From the NCBI RefSeq assembly GCF_001418325.1, contig NZ_LIPN01000126.1, positions 1 to 33,619 on the forward strand: a DNA stretch of 33,619 nt, read 5' to 3'. The position numbers and the translations under genes were made by a program. Shown one piece after another: positions 8,923 to 17,370 of the stretch (position 1 is its first letter; each line of letters begins with the position of its first letter). The notes under the pieces are model-generated. The model saw nothing but the letters and a program-made list of their open reading frames with translations. It had not been told where the DNA came from and ran no database searches. This stretch comes from Streptomyces atriruber. Lineage in GTDB: Bacteria; Actinomycetota; Actinomycetes; Streptomycetales; Streptomycetaceae.

Positions 8923-9450
8923 TCAGGTGGGTGTCTCCTCGCCCTCTTCGTCATCGGTTTCCGCGAGAACGGGTGACGCGTGATGCGACCACAGCTTCCA
9001 GCCGTCGGGTGTGCGGCGAAACACATTGGTGGCGACCACGAGCTGGCCCACGAGCGGGCCGAGCTCACCGCCGCCCTCCGGGGGCGGGCCGCCGCTGAGG
9101 ATGTTCTCGGTGCACGTGACCAGGGCGGTGTCGCCGGCCACCCCGACCTTCAGGTCGGTGAGGAAGAACTGGATGTACTCGGTGTTCGCCATGATCAGCG
9201 CGTACGACCTGAGGACCTCGCCGCGGCCCGTGAGGACCGGCCAGCCGGGGTGGACGCAGGAGACGGCGTCACCGGCCGTGTCACCGTCCTCCGGGCCCTC
9301 GCCGTCCGTGTCGGCGCCCGAGCCGTCGGCGGTGTCCTCGGAGTCCATCCACAGGTCGGAGACCTCGTCGAAGTCGCCGCGCTCCAGTGCTTCGTAGAAC
9401 GCTGTGTTGGCGAGCTGCACCTGCTCGATGTCGGTCCTGGCCGCGGTCAC
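8923..9450 (-). CDS. NTF2-fold (SnoaL-like/DUF4440) protein in fol operon
   Basis: A 175-residue protein with the NTF2-like cone fold signature: N-terminal helices (NTAFYEALERGDFDEVSDLW), the CVHPGWPVLTGRGEVL segment at 65-80, then beta strands ending in NVFRRTPDGWKLWSHHAS. Residues 36-61 form an Asp/Glu/Gly-rich insertion and the C-terminus is also acidic. The start GTG (9448-9450) overlaps the folP stop by four bases (GTGA), so it is likely translationally coupled. The family has no fixed reaction. Its place between folP and folB suggests a role tied to pterin metabolism, for example the unidentified phosphatase step before FolB, but this is inference. Confidence 0.85.
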   Translation of the reverse strand: MTAARTDIEQVQLANTAFYEALERGDFDEVSDLWMDSEDTADGSGADTDGEGPEDGDTAGDAVSCVHPGWPVLTGRGEVLRSYALIMANTEYIQFFLTDLKVGVAGDTALVTCTENILSGGPPPEGGGELGPLVGQLVVATNVFRRTPDGWKLWSHHASPVLAETDDEEGEETPT

Positions 9451-10319
9451 TGAGGGCCGCCTGCCGCGCCGGTCACGGCACGGGCGACGCGGACCGCGTC
9501 GGCGGTGGCCCGCACCTCGTGCACGCGGACCGCCCAGGCGCCCTGGTGGGCGGCGATGGCGGAGACGGCGGCGGTGGCGGCGTCCCGCTCGCGGGCGGGC
9601 GGCGGGGCGCCCTCGGGGCCCGCGAGGACACGGCCGAGGAAGCGCTTGCGGGAGGCGGCGACGAGGATCGGGTGGCCGAGCTCGCGCAGCCGGTCCAGCC
9701 GGGCCAGGAGCGACAGGTCGTGCTCGGCGTCCTTGGAGAAGCCCAGGCCTGGGTCGACGACGATGCGCTCGGGGGCGATGCCGCCCTCGATGGCGGCCGC
9801 TATGCGCGCGTGCAGCTCGGCGACGACTTCGGAGACCACGTCCTCGTACGCCGGTTTGGCGTGGATGTCGGTGAGGAAGCCGCGCCAGTGCATGACCACG
9901 AAGGGGGCCTGCGCGGCGGCGACCGCCGGGACCATGCGCGGGTCGGCGAGGCCGCCGCTGACGTCGTTGACTAGGACGGCGCCCGCGGCGAGCGCCTGCT
10001 CGGCGACGGTGGCGCGCATCGTGTCCACGGAGACGGTGACGCCCTCCGCGGCCAGGCCCCGCACGACGGGCACGACGCGCCTGAGCTCCTCGGCCTCGTC
10101 CACGCGGGGGGCGCCGGGCCGGGTGGACTCGCCGCCGACGTCGACGAGGTCGGCGCCCTGCGCGACCAGGTCGATGCCGTGCTTGACGGCGGCCGTCGTG
10201 TCGAACCAGCGGCCGCCGTCGGAGAAGGAGTCCGGCGTCACGTTCACCACGCCCATGACCGCACAGCGGTCCCACTCCGGCAGCCCCTGGACCGATCCCC
10301 GCCCGCGCAACGTACTCAT
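9447..10319 (-). CDS. folP: Dihydropteroate synthase FolP (290 aa)
   Basis: DHPS condenses p-aminobenzoate with dihydropterin pyrophosphate and is the sulfonamide target. All family motifs are present: VNVTPDSFSDGG (25-36), GGESTRPG (62-69), SVDT (97-100), ND (118-119), DPGLGF (189-194), SRKRF (223-227) and the C-terminal RVH (265-267). The GGAGG immediately before ATG is too close to serve as an SD sequence. Instead TAGGCT lies exactly six bases upstream, so a leaderless mRNA starting at this ATG is likely; TTG four codons in is a weak alternative. It follows the MprF-like gene by 30 bp and overlaps the NTF2-fold gene. Confidence 0.96.
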   Translation of the reverse strand: MSTLRGRGSVQGLPEWDRCAVMGVVNVTPDSFSDGGRWFDTTAAVKHGIDLVAQGADLVDVGGESTRPGAPRVDEAEELRRVVPVVRGLAAEGVTVSVDTMRATVAEQALAAGAVLVNDVSGGLADPRMVPAVAAAQAPFVVMHWRGFLTDIHAKPAYEDVVSEVVAELHARIAAAIEGGIAPERIVVDPGLGFSKDAEHDLSLLARLDRLRELGHPILVAASRKRFLGRVLAGPEGAPPPARERDAATAAVSAIAAHQGAWAVRVHEVRATADAVRVARAVTGAAGGPQ

Positions 10320-10325
10320 ACCTCC

Positions 10326-10331
10326 AGCCTA
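10326..10331 (-). promoter_or_regulatory. folP: Putative -10 (TAGGCT) for leaderless folP mRNA
   Basis: Read on the minus strand, TAGGCT is followed by six bases and then the folP ATG. It sits in the 30-bp gap after the MprF-like gene, so folP may have an internal promoter as well as read-through from upstream. I see no clear -35. Confidence 0.45.
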
Positions 10332-10349
10332 GGCCCGGAACCGGCGCGA

Positions 10350-12194
10350 TTACGCCGCCTGGACCTCGCGCTCCGCGGCCCGGTGCGGGCAGGGACGGCG
10401 CTGGGGCGTGCCCCGGCGCAGGAAGCGGGGCAGGGCGAGCGTGACGAAGCCCTCGGCCTGCATGGCGGCGAAGCCGATGCGGGGGAGGTCCTTGCTGGAG
10501 CGGTAGACGACGAAGCGGGGCTCCCAGCGGGGGCGGAACTTCGCGTTGAACTTGTACAGGGATTCGATCTGGAACCAGCGGGACAGAAAGACCAGTAGGC
10601 CCCGCCAGGCGCGCAGGACCGGGCCCGCACCGATCTTCTCGCCGCGGGCGAGGGCCGCGCGGAACATCGCGAAGTTGAGGGACACGCGCGCGATGCCGAG
10701 CTTCGGGGCGGCCTGGAGGGCGGCCACGATGAGGAGCTCGTTCATGCCGGGGTCGGCCGAGCGGTCGCGGCGCATGAGGTCCAGGGAGACGCCGTCCTTG
10801 CCCCACGGGACGAAGTGCAGGACGGCCTTCAGGTCGCCGTAGGCGCCCGGCTCCGCGTCGGCCTTGTGGGCGGTGGCGATCAGACAGTCGCCGTCGTCCG
10901 GGTCGCCGATGCGGCCGAGCGCCATGGAGAAGCCGCGCTCGGTGTCGGTGCCGCGCCAGTCGTCGGCGGCGCGCTGGATCCTGGCGAGCTCGTTCTCGCC
11001 GAGGTCACGGATGCGCCGTACGCGCGTCTCGTAGCCATTGCGCTCGATCCGCTTGACCATCTGGCGTACGTTGCGCATCGCACGCCCGGACAGGGAGAAA
11101 TCCGCGACGTCCACCACCGCCTCGTCGCCCAGTTCGAGGGCGTCCAGGCCGGTCTCGCGGGTCCAGACCTCGCCGCCCGTCTCGGAGCAGCCCATGACGG
11201 CGGGCGTCCAGGAGTGGGCCTTCGCCTCGTCCATGAAGCGCTCGATCGCGCCGGGCCAGGCCTCGACGTCGCCGATCGGGTCGCCGCTGGCGAGCATCAC
11301 TCCGGAGACGACGCGGTAGGTGACGGCGGCCTTGCCGCTGGGCGAGAAGACGACGCCCTTGTCGCGGCGGAGCGCGAAGTGGCCGAGGGAGTCGCGGCTG
11401 CCGTGCTTGTCGAGCAGCGCGCGCAGCTTCGTCTCGTCGTCCTCGGTGAGGCGCGCGGCGGGGTGCTCGGGGCGGAAGGCCAGGTAGATGGTGGTGAGGG
11501 CGGTGAGCATGCCGAGGGCGCCGAGGCTGAAACCGACGGTCCACGACGTGCGTCCGTAGTAGTCGACAGGGCCCTCGAAGCCGAAGAGCCCGTAGAGGAC
11601 GTGCTCCAGGCGCTCCGTGATGCTCGGGTCCCCGATGACCTTCCCGGGATGGACGCTGACGATCACCAGACCCAGCAGAATCGATCCGGCACCGAGGAGG
11701 ACGAAGTTGGCCAGCGCCCGCCAGCGACTGCGTGGGTCGGGCAGCGCGGTGAACTCACTCCGATGGCGCAACAGGAGGGCCAGCAGCGCGAGCGAGATCA
11801 CGACGCCGATGATCGAGTGGCGGTACGCGAACTGCGCCGCGGCACCCGCGGGCAGCAGCACCACGGCGGCCCGCCAGGCCCGCCGCTTGTGGCGCCGCAG
11901 GCCGTGCGCGAGCAGGAGCAGCAGGATGCCGGAGCTGAGCGCCAGGGCGGCGGCGAAGGGGCCGAGCGCGCCGGGCAGGACCTCGGCGATGGCGTGCATG
12001 CGGCTGTGCCGGAAACGGGGGAAGACGCCTGCCGCGACGTTCAGGAGTCCGACCAGGGCGCAGGCTCTGCCGACCAGGGTCGGCACCACCTCGGGGCGTG
12101 GACCGCGCAGCATCTTGTGGAGCCGACCGTCGCGGTGGCGCACCTCACTGTCCGGAACCCCGCCCGACATTTCCCCATCTATCCTGACAGACAT
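10350..12194 (-). CDS. MprF/LysX-like membrane protein with DUF2156 domain (614 aa)
   Basis: The N-terminal part has about six hydrophobic segments (near 37-57, 77-97, 107-123, 128-143, 161-181 and 219-238). The C-terminal half from about residue 250 is a DUF2156 domain, the double-GNAT fold of phosphatidylglycerol lysyltransferases that move an amino acid from aminoacyl-tRNA to a lipid. Recognisable stretches include HFALRRDKGVVFSPSG, SGDPIG, SLDLMRRD and MNELLIVAA. It has fewer membrane helices than full-length MprF and no fused lysyl-tRNA synthetase as in mycobacterial LysX. Lipid aminoacylation is the likely role, but the amino acid is unknown. The start at ATG 12194 has only a weak GGGA; ATG eight codons in is possible. 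It is the first gene of the minus-strand operon. Confidence 0.85.
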   Translation of the reverse strand: MSVRIDGEMSGGVPDSEVRHRDGRLHKMLRGPRPEVVPTLVGRACALVGLLNVAAGVFPRFRHSRMHAIAEVLPGALGPFAAALALSSGILLLLLAHGLRRHKRRAWRAAVVLLPAGAAAQFAYRHSIIGVVISLALLALLLRHRSEFTALPDPRSRWRALANFVLLGAGSILLGLVIVSVHPGKVIGDPSITERLEHVLYGLFGFEGPVDYYGRTSWTVGFSLGALGMLTALTTIYLAFRPEHPAARLTEDDETKLRALLDKHGSRDSLGHFALRRDKGVVFSPSGKAAVTYRVVSGVMLASGDPIGDVEAWPGAIERFMDEAKAHSWTPAVMGCSETGGEVWTRETGLDALELGDEAVVDVADFSLSGRAMRNVRQMVKRIERNGYETRVRRIRDLGENELARIQRAADDWRGTDTERGFSMALGRIGDPDDGDCLIATAHKADAEPGAYGDLKAVLHFVPWGKDGVSLDLMRRDRSADPGMNELLIVAALQAAPKLGIARVSLNFAMFRAALARGEKIGAGPVLRAWRGLLVFLSRWFQIESLYKFNAKFRPRWEPRFVVYRSSKDLPRIGFAAMQAEGFVTLALPRFLRRGTPQRRPCPHRAAEREVQAA

Positions 12195-12418
12195 CGCATC
12201 CCGTAGTTCTGCGAGAGAGCTTTAATCCGGTGCCAAAAGCGCATCCGGCTACATTGCGACCTCTAGGACGGTCCTTCAGGGAGACGGGTTCATTCCCGAC
12301 CGGAAACCGCTGGAAAAGCTCTGGCAGGGCCCCCGGCAGGCGCCGACACGGCCGTCCCGGGTCCGGTCAAGCCGTGGCACGTGCCCGGCACAGGTAGAAA
12401 GCGCAGGCAGAACACCCC

Positions 12419-13537
12419 ATGGGTCTCACGAGCAACAAGGTCCTCGCCCTTGCGGTCTTGCTGGCGGTACTGCTCTTCGTCGGCACGATCTGGCTCTGGC
12501 CGCGGCTCGCCCGCCGCAGCTGGAAGGCGATCACCGGCCGCGTCGGGCTGCTCCTCGCCACCCAGGTCGCGGTCTTCGCCTCGGTGGGTCTGTCGGCCAA
12601 CCAGGCCTTCGGCTTCTACGCCACATGGGCCGACCTCTTCGGCCAGGAGACCGCTCCGGGAGTGGTGGTCGACCACGATCCGGCCAAAGGAACAGGACCC
12701 GTCCAGGTCGTCGACACCCAGACCGTGAACGTGCCGGGCGGCGGCCGGCCCGCCACCGGGGGCCAGATCCAGAAGATCGAGGTAGGCGGGAAGGAGTCGA
12801 AAATAGCCAGCCCCGCCTACGTCTACCTGCCGCCCGAGTACTTCCAGCCGCAGTACAAGAACCGCAAGTTCCCCGCGGCCGTGGTGCTCACCGGCTACCC
12901 GGGCACCGCCGAGGCGCTCATCAAGGGCCTCCACTACCCGCAGACCGCCCACAAGCAGGCCGCCAACGGCACGATGCAGCCGATGATCCTCATCATGATG
13001 CGGCCGACCGTGGCGCCGCCGCGCGACACCGAGTGCGTGGACATCCCGGGCGGGCCGCAGACCGAGACGTTCTTCGCCAAGGACCTGCCCGGAGCCGTAT
13101 CCGACCACTACAGGGTGGGCCGCAAGGCGCAGAACTGGGGCGTCATCGGCGACTCCACCGGTGGGTACTGCGCGCTGAAGCTCGCCATGCACCACCCCGG
13201 CACGTACGGCGCGGGAGCGGGCCTTTCCGCGTACTACAAGGCGCCGATCGACGTCACCACCGGCGACCTGTTCCACGGCGACAAGGAGCTGAAGCAGCGC
13301 GCCGACCTGGACTGGTACCTCGACCACATGCCGCCGCCCAAGACGTCCCTCCTCGTGACCACCAGCAAGAAGGGCGAGGACAACTACGACGCCACCAAGA
13401 AGTTCATCGACAAGGTGAAGGCGCCCACGCGCGTCTCGTCGATCACGCTCGAGAGCGGCGGGCACAACTTCAACACCTGGCGCCGGGAGATCCCCGCGAC
13501 GCTGAAGTGGATCAGCGGGCGCCTGAGCGACGACTAG
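12419..13537 (+). CDS. Membrane-anchored alpha/beta-hydrolase, esterase D/Ag85-like (372 aa)
   Basis: Two N-terminal hydrophobic segments (about 8-28 and 42-62) anchor an extracytoplasmic alpha/beta-hydrolase domain. The nucleophile elbow GDSTGG places S246 as the catalytic serine, and H349 in SGGHNFNTW is the likely histidine. The SPAYVYLPPEYF and GAGLSAYY segments are like those of putative esterases related to antigen 85 and S-formylglutathione hydrolase. The natural substrate is unknown. ATG 12419 sits at the start of the first hydrophobic segment with only a weak upstream SD. The stop codon lies inside the first copy of a 19-bp tandem duplication. The 224-bp divergent gap upstream (12195-12418) holds no other gene I can support. 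Confidence 0.85.
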   Translation: MGLTSNKVLALAVLLAVLLFVGTIWLWPRLARRSWKAITGRVGLLLATQVAVFASVGLSANQAFGFYATWADLFGQETAPGVVVDHDPAKGTGPVQVVDTQTVNVPGGGRPATGGQIQKIEVGGKESKIASPAYVYLPPEYFQPQYKNRKFPAAVVLTGYPGTAEALIKGLHYPQTAHKQAANGTMQPMILIMMRPTVAPPRDTECVDIPGGPQTETFFAKDLPGAVSDHYRVGRKAQNWGVIGDSTGGYCALKLAMHHPGTYGAGAGLSAYYKAPIDVTTGDLFHGDKELKQRADLDWYLDHMPPPKTSLLVTTSKKGEDNYDATKKFIDKVKAPTRVSSITLESGGHNFNTWRREIPATLKWISGRLSDD

Positions 13538-13560
13538 GGCCTGTCTGGACGACTAGGGCC
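13529..13560. repeat. 19-bp tandem duplication across the esterase stop codon
   Basis: GACGACTAGGGCC occurs at 13529-13541 and again at 13548-13560. The first copy holds the last two codons and TAG stop of the esterase. The duplicated block lies between two convergent genes. Confidence 0.8.
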
Positions 13561-13574
13561 CGTCCGGCGGACAG
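13541..13574. terminator. Possible terminator between convergent esterase and opuCA genes
   Basis: CTGTC pairs with GACAG and GGAC with GTCC around an internal loop, giving an imperfect stem. It overlaps the second copy of the 19-bp repeat. No T-tract is present. Confidence 0.3.
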
Positions 13575-13584
13575 TCCCTGGGGT

Positions 13585-14742
13585 TCATGCGCCCTCGATC
13601 GCGGCCACCGTCTCCAACTCGACCTCCGCGCGCGCGATGTCGCGCGCGTCCGCCGCCGTCGAGCGCCGCAGCGCCTCGTGCAGCCGGGCCGGGGTGAGCA
13701 CCCCCAGGAACCGGCCCTCGCTGTCCTTGTCGATGACCGCGATCCAGCCCGCGTCGTGCTGCAGCATCGTCGCGAACGCCTGCTTCAGGCTCGCGCCGAC
13801 CGGCAGCCACGCCTCCATGCGGCGCGCGTGCTCGCGGACCGTGCCGCTCTCCCCGCGCGCGTGCTCCGCCGAGATCCAGCCGTGCAGGTTGTTCTCGCCG
13901 TCCAGGACGACGGCCCAGCGGGCGTCGAGCTCCTTGGGCAGCGGGTCGTCGAGGTGCACGACGGGCGGCTGTTCCAGGTCCCCCTCCTCGATCGGCGTCA
14001 CGGAGAGCCGCTTCAGGCCGCGGTCCGCGCCGACGAAGTCGGCCACGTAGTCGTTCGCGGGCGCCCCGAGGACCGTCGAAGGGGTGTCGAACTGCTCGAT
14101 GCTGCCCTGGCCGTAGACCGCGATGCGGTCGCCGAGGCGGACCGCCTCCTCGATGTCGTGCGTGACGAAGAGCACGGTCTTGCGCACGGCCTGCTGAAGA
14201 CGGAGGAACTCGTTCTGCAGGTGCTCGCGGACGACGGGGTCGACCGCGCCGAAGGGCTCGTCCATCAGGAGCACCGGCGGGTCGGCGGCCAGGGCGCGGG
14301 CCACGCCGACGCGTTGGCGCTGGCCGCCCGAGAGCTGTTCGGGATAGCGGTCGCCGAAGACGGCGGGGTCGAGGCCGACCAGGTCGAGGAGTTCGGCGGC
14401 GCGCTCGCGGGCCTTGCCGCGCTTGACGCCGAGGAGATGCGGGACGGTCGCCGTGTTCTCCAGCACCGTCTTGTGCGGGAAGAGACCGACCTGCTGGATC
14501 ACATAGCCGATACGGCGCCGCAGTTGAACCGGATCGATTCCGGATATGTCGTCGCCGTCGACGAATATCCGGCCCTCGCTCGGCTCTATGAGCCGGTTCA
14601 CCATTTTCATCGTCGTCGTCTTGCCGCAGCCCGAGGGGCCGACGAGCGTGACCAGTTCGCCCTCGGCGACCTCGAAGGACAGATCGTCGACGGCCGTGGT
14701 GCCGTCCGCGTAGCGCTTGGTGACGTGTTCGAACCGGATCAT
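13585..14742 (-). CDS. Glycine betaine/choline ABC transporter ATP-binding protein (OpuCA-like)
   Basis: The ATPase of an osmoprotectant importer. Walker A GPSGCGKT is at residues 35-42, the Q-loop lies near 82-84 (VIQQVGLF), the ABC signature LSGGQ at 137-141, Walker B LLMDEP at 158-163 and the H-loop in LFVTHD. After the ATPase a C-terminal region of about 140 residues holds at least one clear CBS motif (ASLKQAFATMLQHDAGWIAV...), as in OpuA/OpuC ATPases that sense ionic strength. ATG 14742 has GGGGAA six bases upstream; the extra codons in the longer frame are not conserved. It is divergent from its permease genes, so the system would be expressed from two facing promoters in the 158-bp gap. 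Confidence 0.92.
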   Translation of the reverse strand: MIRFEHVTKRYADGTTAVDDLSFEVAEGELVTLVGPSGCGKTTTMKMVNRLIEPSEGRIFVDGDDISGIDPVQLRRRIGYVIQQVGLFPHKTVLENTATVPHLLGVKRGKARERAAELLDLVGLDPAVFGDRYPEQLSGGQRQRVGVARALAADPPVLLMDEPFGAVDPVVREHLQNEFLRLQQAVRKTVLFVTHDIEEAVRLGDRIAVYGQGSIEQFDTPSTVLGAPANDYVADFVGADRGLKRLSVTPIEEGDLEQPPVVHLDDPLPKELDARWAVVLDGENNLHGWISAEHARGESGTVREHARRMEAWLPVGASLKQAFATMLQHDAGWIAVIDKDSEGRFLGVLTPARLHEALRRSTAADARDIARAEVELETVAAIEGA

Positions 14743-14900
14743 GGTTCCCCATTGTGGAGGGCGGCGAGGGTCTTTGCGTAAAGGCAGTGTTGCGGCCGTA
14801 CAACGACTCACTGCGATTGTCAGTGGCTCGCGTTAGGGTCGCCAGACACGGGGGGACGTGTGTACGGCATACGTCCGGGATTTCGGGGGAGGTGGGGCGC

Positions 14901-15629
14901 GTGGCCGAGCAGAACTGTCTGGTGACGAACGACTGGATCTGCGGGGAATATCTCCGCAGTCGCAGCCAGGAGTTGATCGACGCGACCCTTGAGCACGTCG
15001 GGATCACGGTCGTGTCCGTGGCGATCGGAGTCGCCGTGGCCCTGCCGCTCGCGCTGCTCGCACGGCGCGTGCGCTTCCTCGCGGGACCGATCCTCGGCGT
15101 GACGACCGTGCTCTACTCGATCCCTTCGCTGGCGATGTTCTCGCTGCTCCTGCCCTTCTTCGGGCTCTCCGTCTCACTGGTCGTCACGGGCCTTGTCCTG
15201 TACTCGCTGACGGTCCTCGTGCGGAACATCCTGGCCGGTCTCCAGGCCGTCCCCGAGGAGGCCAGGGACGCCGCCAAGGGCATGGGGTACGGCCCGTTGA
15301 GGCTCCTGTGGGAGGTGGAGCTGCCGCTCGCGCTGCCCGCTCTGCTGGCGGGTGTGCGCATCACCACGGTCTCCACGGTCGCGCTGACCACCGTCGGCGC
15401 CATCGTGGACTACGGCGGCCTGGGCACGCTCATCCTCGACGGCCTCGACACGACCTTCAAGGCCCAGGTCCTGACGGCCTCGGTGCTCTGCGTGCTCCTC
15501 GCGGTCACCGCCGACCTGCTGCTGCTCGGACTCCAGCGGTGGCTGACGCCGTGGACGAGGGCCCATCGCATCCGTCCGAACCGGGCGTCGCGCAAGGCGG
15601 CCGTGGCCAAGGTGGCTGAGTCCGCATGA
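14901..15629 (+). CDS. Glycine betaine/choline ABC transporter permease (first, OpuCB-like)
   Basis: A 242-residue inner-membrane permease with about five to six helices after a short N-terminal segment. The EAA-type loop EEARDAAKGMGYGPLRLLW, which contacts the ATPase, is present, followed by ELPLALPALLAGVR. The Opu-type motif DYGGLGTLILDGL lies near the C-terminal end. GTG 14901 is chosen for the strong GGGGGAGG eight bases upstream; the frame upstream of it is open but carries no family sequence. Its stop overlaps the start of the second permease (ATGA). Confidence 0.92.
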   Translation: MAEQNCLVTNDWICGEYLRSRSQELIDATLEHVGITVVSVAIGVAVALPLALLARRVRFLAGPILGVTTVLYSIPSLAMFSLLLPFFGLSVSLVVTGLVLYSLTVLVRNILAGLQAVPEEARDAAKGMGYGPLRLLWEVELPLALPALLAGVRITTVSTVALTTVGAIVDYGGLGTLILDGLDTTFKAQVLTASVLCVLLAVTADLLLLGLQRWLTPWTRAHRIRPNRASRKAAVAKVAESA

Positions 15630-16288
15630 ACGCGATCACCGGTGCGTACGACTGGCTGACCACGGGAGCCAACTGGCAGGGCGAGAAGGGCGTGTGGCAC
15701 CGCCTCGCCGAGCACCTGTACTTCAGCGGGGTCTGCCTCGCCGTCGCCTGCCTGATAGCCCTGCCCGTCGCGCTGTACCTCGGCCACATCGGCAAGGGCG
15801 GCGCCCTCGCGGTCAACATCTCGAACGTCGGCCGCGCGGTGCCCACGCTGGCCCTGCTGATCCTGCTCACGCTCACGCCGCTCGGCGAGCACGGTGACGC
15901 GCCGACGCTGATCGCGCTGGTCCTCTTCGCCGTGCCGCCGCTGCTGACCAATGCCTATCTGGGGATGCGCGAGGTGGACCGCGCGGTGGTCGAGGCCGCG
16001 CGCGGGATGGGGATGAGCGGTGGTCAGCTGTTCGCGCGGGTCGAGCTCCCGCTCGCGTACCCCTTGATCATGACCGGCATACGGTCCGCCGGAGTGCAGG
16101 TCGTCGCGACGGCCACGCTCGCCGCGATGGCGGGCGAGGGCGGCCTCGGCCGGATCATCACGGCCGGGTTCAATCTGCAGAACACCCCGCAGGTGGTCGC
16201 GGGCGCCGTCCTCGTGGCGCTGCTCGCGCTCCTCGTGGAGGGGGTCCTGGTGGTGGCCGGGCGTCTCTTCGACCCGATGCGGCGGTAG
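15626..16288 (+). CDS. Glycine betaine/choline ABC transporter permease (second, OpuCD-like)
   Basis: A 220-residue permease homologous to the preceding one, with hydrophobic helices from about residue 28 onward, the coupling loop EAARGMGMSGGQLF and the conserved ELPLAYPLIMTGIR. The GEGGLGRIITAGF segment matches the other permease's C-terminal motif. The four-base ATGA overlap with the first permease implies coupled translation and a heterodimeric membrane part. The binding-protein gene follows after 110 bp; that gap includes two imperfect copies of a TGCGGTCCGGYGGG sequence but no gene. Confidence 0.92.
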   Translation: MNAITGAYDWLTTGANWQGEKGVWHRLAEHLYFSGVCLAVACLIALPVALYLGHIGKGGALAVNISNVGRAVPTLALLILLTLTPLGEHGDAPTLIALVLFAVPPLLTNAYLGMREVDRAVVEAARGMGMSGGQLFARVELPLAYPLIMTGIRSAGVQVVATATLAAMAGEGGLGRIITAGFNLQNTPQVVAGAVLVALLALLVEGVLVVAGRLFDPMRR

Positions 16289-16398
16289 GGCGGCGGGCGG
16301 CCCCGATGTGTCTGCGGTCCGGTGGGGTCCGTGTGTGCGGTCCGGCGGGCCGGTCCAGTGAGTTCTGAATTCCTTCCTTTCGAAATGGTGGTTCACCG

Positions 16399-17370
16399 AT
16401 GAACAGCACAACGCGTCGCGCGCGACGGATGGCAGGGGCGGCCGCGGTCGTCGTGGCGCTGACCGCGGGTCTCGCCGCGTGCGGCGGGGACAGCCTGGAG
16501 GACGACGGCAAGGGGGCGGACAAGGCGGGCGGTGACAAGAAGGGCTCGCTCGTGGTGGGTTCCGCGCGGTTCACCGAACAGAAGGTGCTCGCCGAGCTCT
16601 ACGTGGGCGTTCTGGAGAAGGCCGGTTATGACGCAGAGGTCAAGACCGTGCAGAACCGCGAGATCTACAAGCCCGAACTGAAGAAGGGCTCCATCGACGT
16701 CGCGCCCGAATACGCGGCGACGCTCGCGGAATTCCTCAACCTGGAGAAGAACGGCCCGAAGGCCGAGACCGTCGCCTCCAGCGATCTGGGCGCCACGGTG
16801 AGCGCGCTGGAGAAGCTCGCGAAGCCGGAGGGTCTGAAGGTCCTCCCGGCCGGTGAAGCGGTCGACCAGAACGCGTTCGCGGTCTCCAAGGAATACGCGG
16901 AGAAGCACAAGCTCAAGACCTTGTCGGATCTCGGCAAGTCGGGTGAGAAGGTCAAGATCGCGGCGGGCGACGAATGCGAGTCCCGTCCGTTCTGCGCGCC
17001 GGGTCTGAAGAAGAAGTACGGCATCGACGTCGCCGGAATCGACCCCAAGGGCGTCGGCACCACGCAGTCCAAGCAGGCCGTCAAGAACGGCACGGACCAG
17101 TTGGTGCTGACCACCACGACCGACGCGACGCTGAAGAACTACGACCTCGTGATCCTGGAGGACGACAAGAAGCTGCAGAACGCGGACAACATCCTTCCCG
17201 TGGTGAACGCGAAGGAGGCCGGCAGCAAGGAGATAGCCGCCGCGCTCGGCAAGCTGACCAAGACGCTCACGACGGACGACCTCATCGAACTCAACCGGAA
17301 GGTCGACGAGGAGCGTCAGAAGGAAGCGGATGTCGCGGAGGAGTATCTGAAGTCCAAGGGCCTCATCTGA
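16399..17370 (+). CDS. Osmoprotectant-binding lipoprotein (OpuCC/OpuAC-like)
   Basis: The extracytoplasmic substrate-binding subunit of the same importer. The basic N-terminus (MNSTTRRARR), hydrophobic stretch and lipobox LAAC with C28 mark a lipoprotein. The mature part begins with a charged linker, then VVGSARFTEQKVLAELYVGVLEKAGYDAEV, characteristic of the OpuAC/QAT family that binds quaternary amines. Acidic and Lys-rich composition fits an exposed surface. ATG 16399 has GGTGG about eight bases upstream. I cannot say from sequence whether betaine, choline or another compound is preferred. Confidence 0.92.
   Translation: MNSTTRRARRMAGAAAVVVALTAGLAACGGDSLEDDGKGADKAGGDKKGSLVVGSARFTEQKVLAELYVGVLEKAGYDAEVKTVQNREIYKPELKKGSIDVAPEYAATLAEFLNLEKNGPKAETVASSDLGATVSALEKLAKPEGLKVLPAGEAVDQNAFAVSKEYAEKHKLKTLSDLGKSGEKVKIAAGDECESRPFCAPGLKKKYGIDVAGIDPKGVGTTQSKQAVKNGTDQLVLTTTTDATLKNYDLVILEDDKKLQNADNILPVVNAKEAGSKEIAAALGKLTKTLTTDDLIELNRKVDEERQKEADVAEEYLKSKGLI

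Noticed and set aside
14754..14900. N-terminal extension of the first permease from ATG 14754
   Set aside because: The added sequence is not permease-like, and GTG 14901 has a strong, well-spaced SD sequence.
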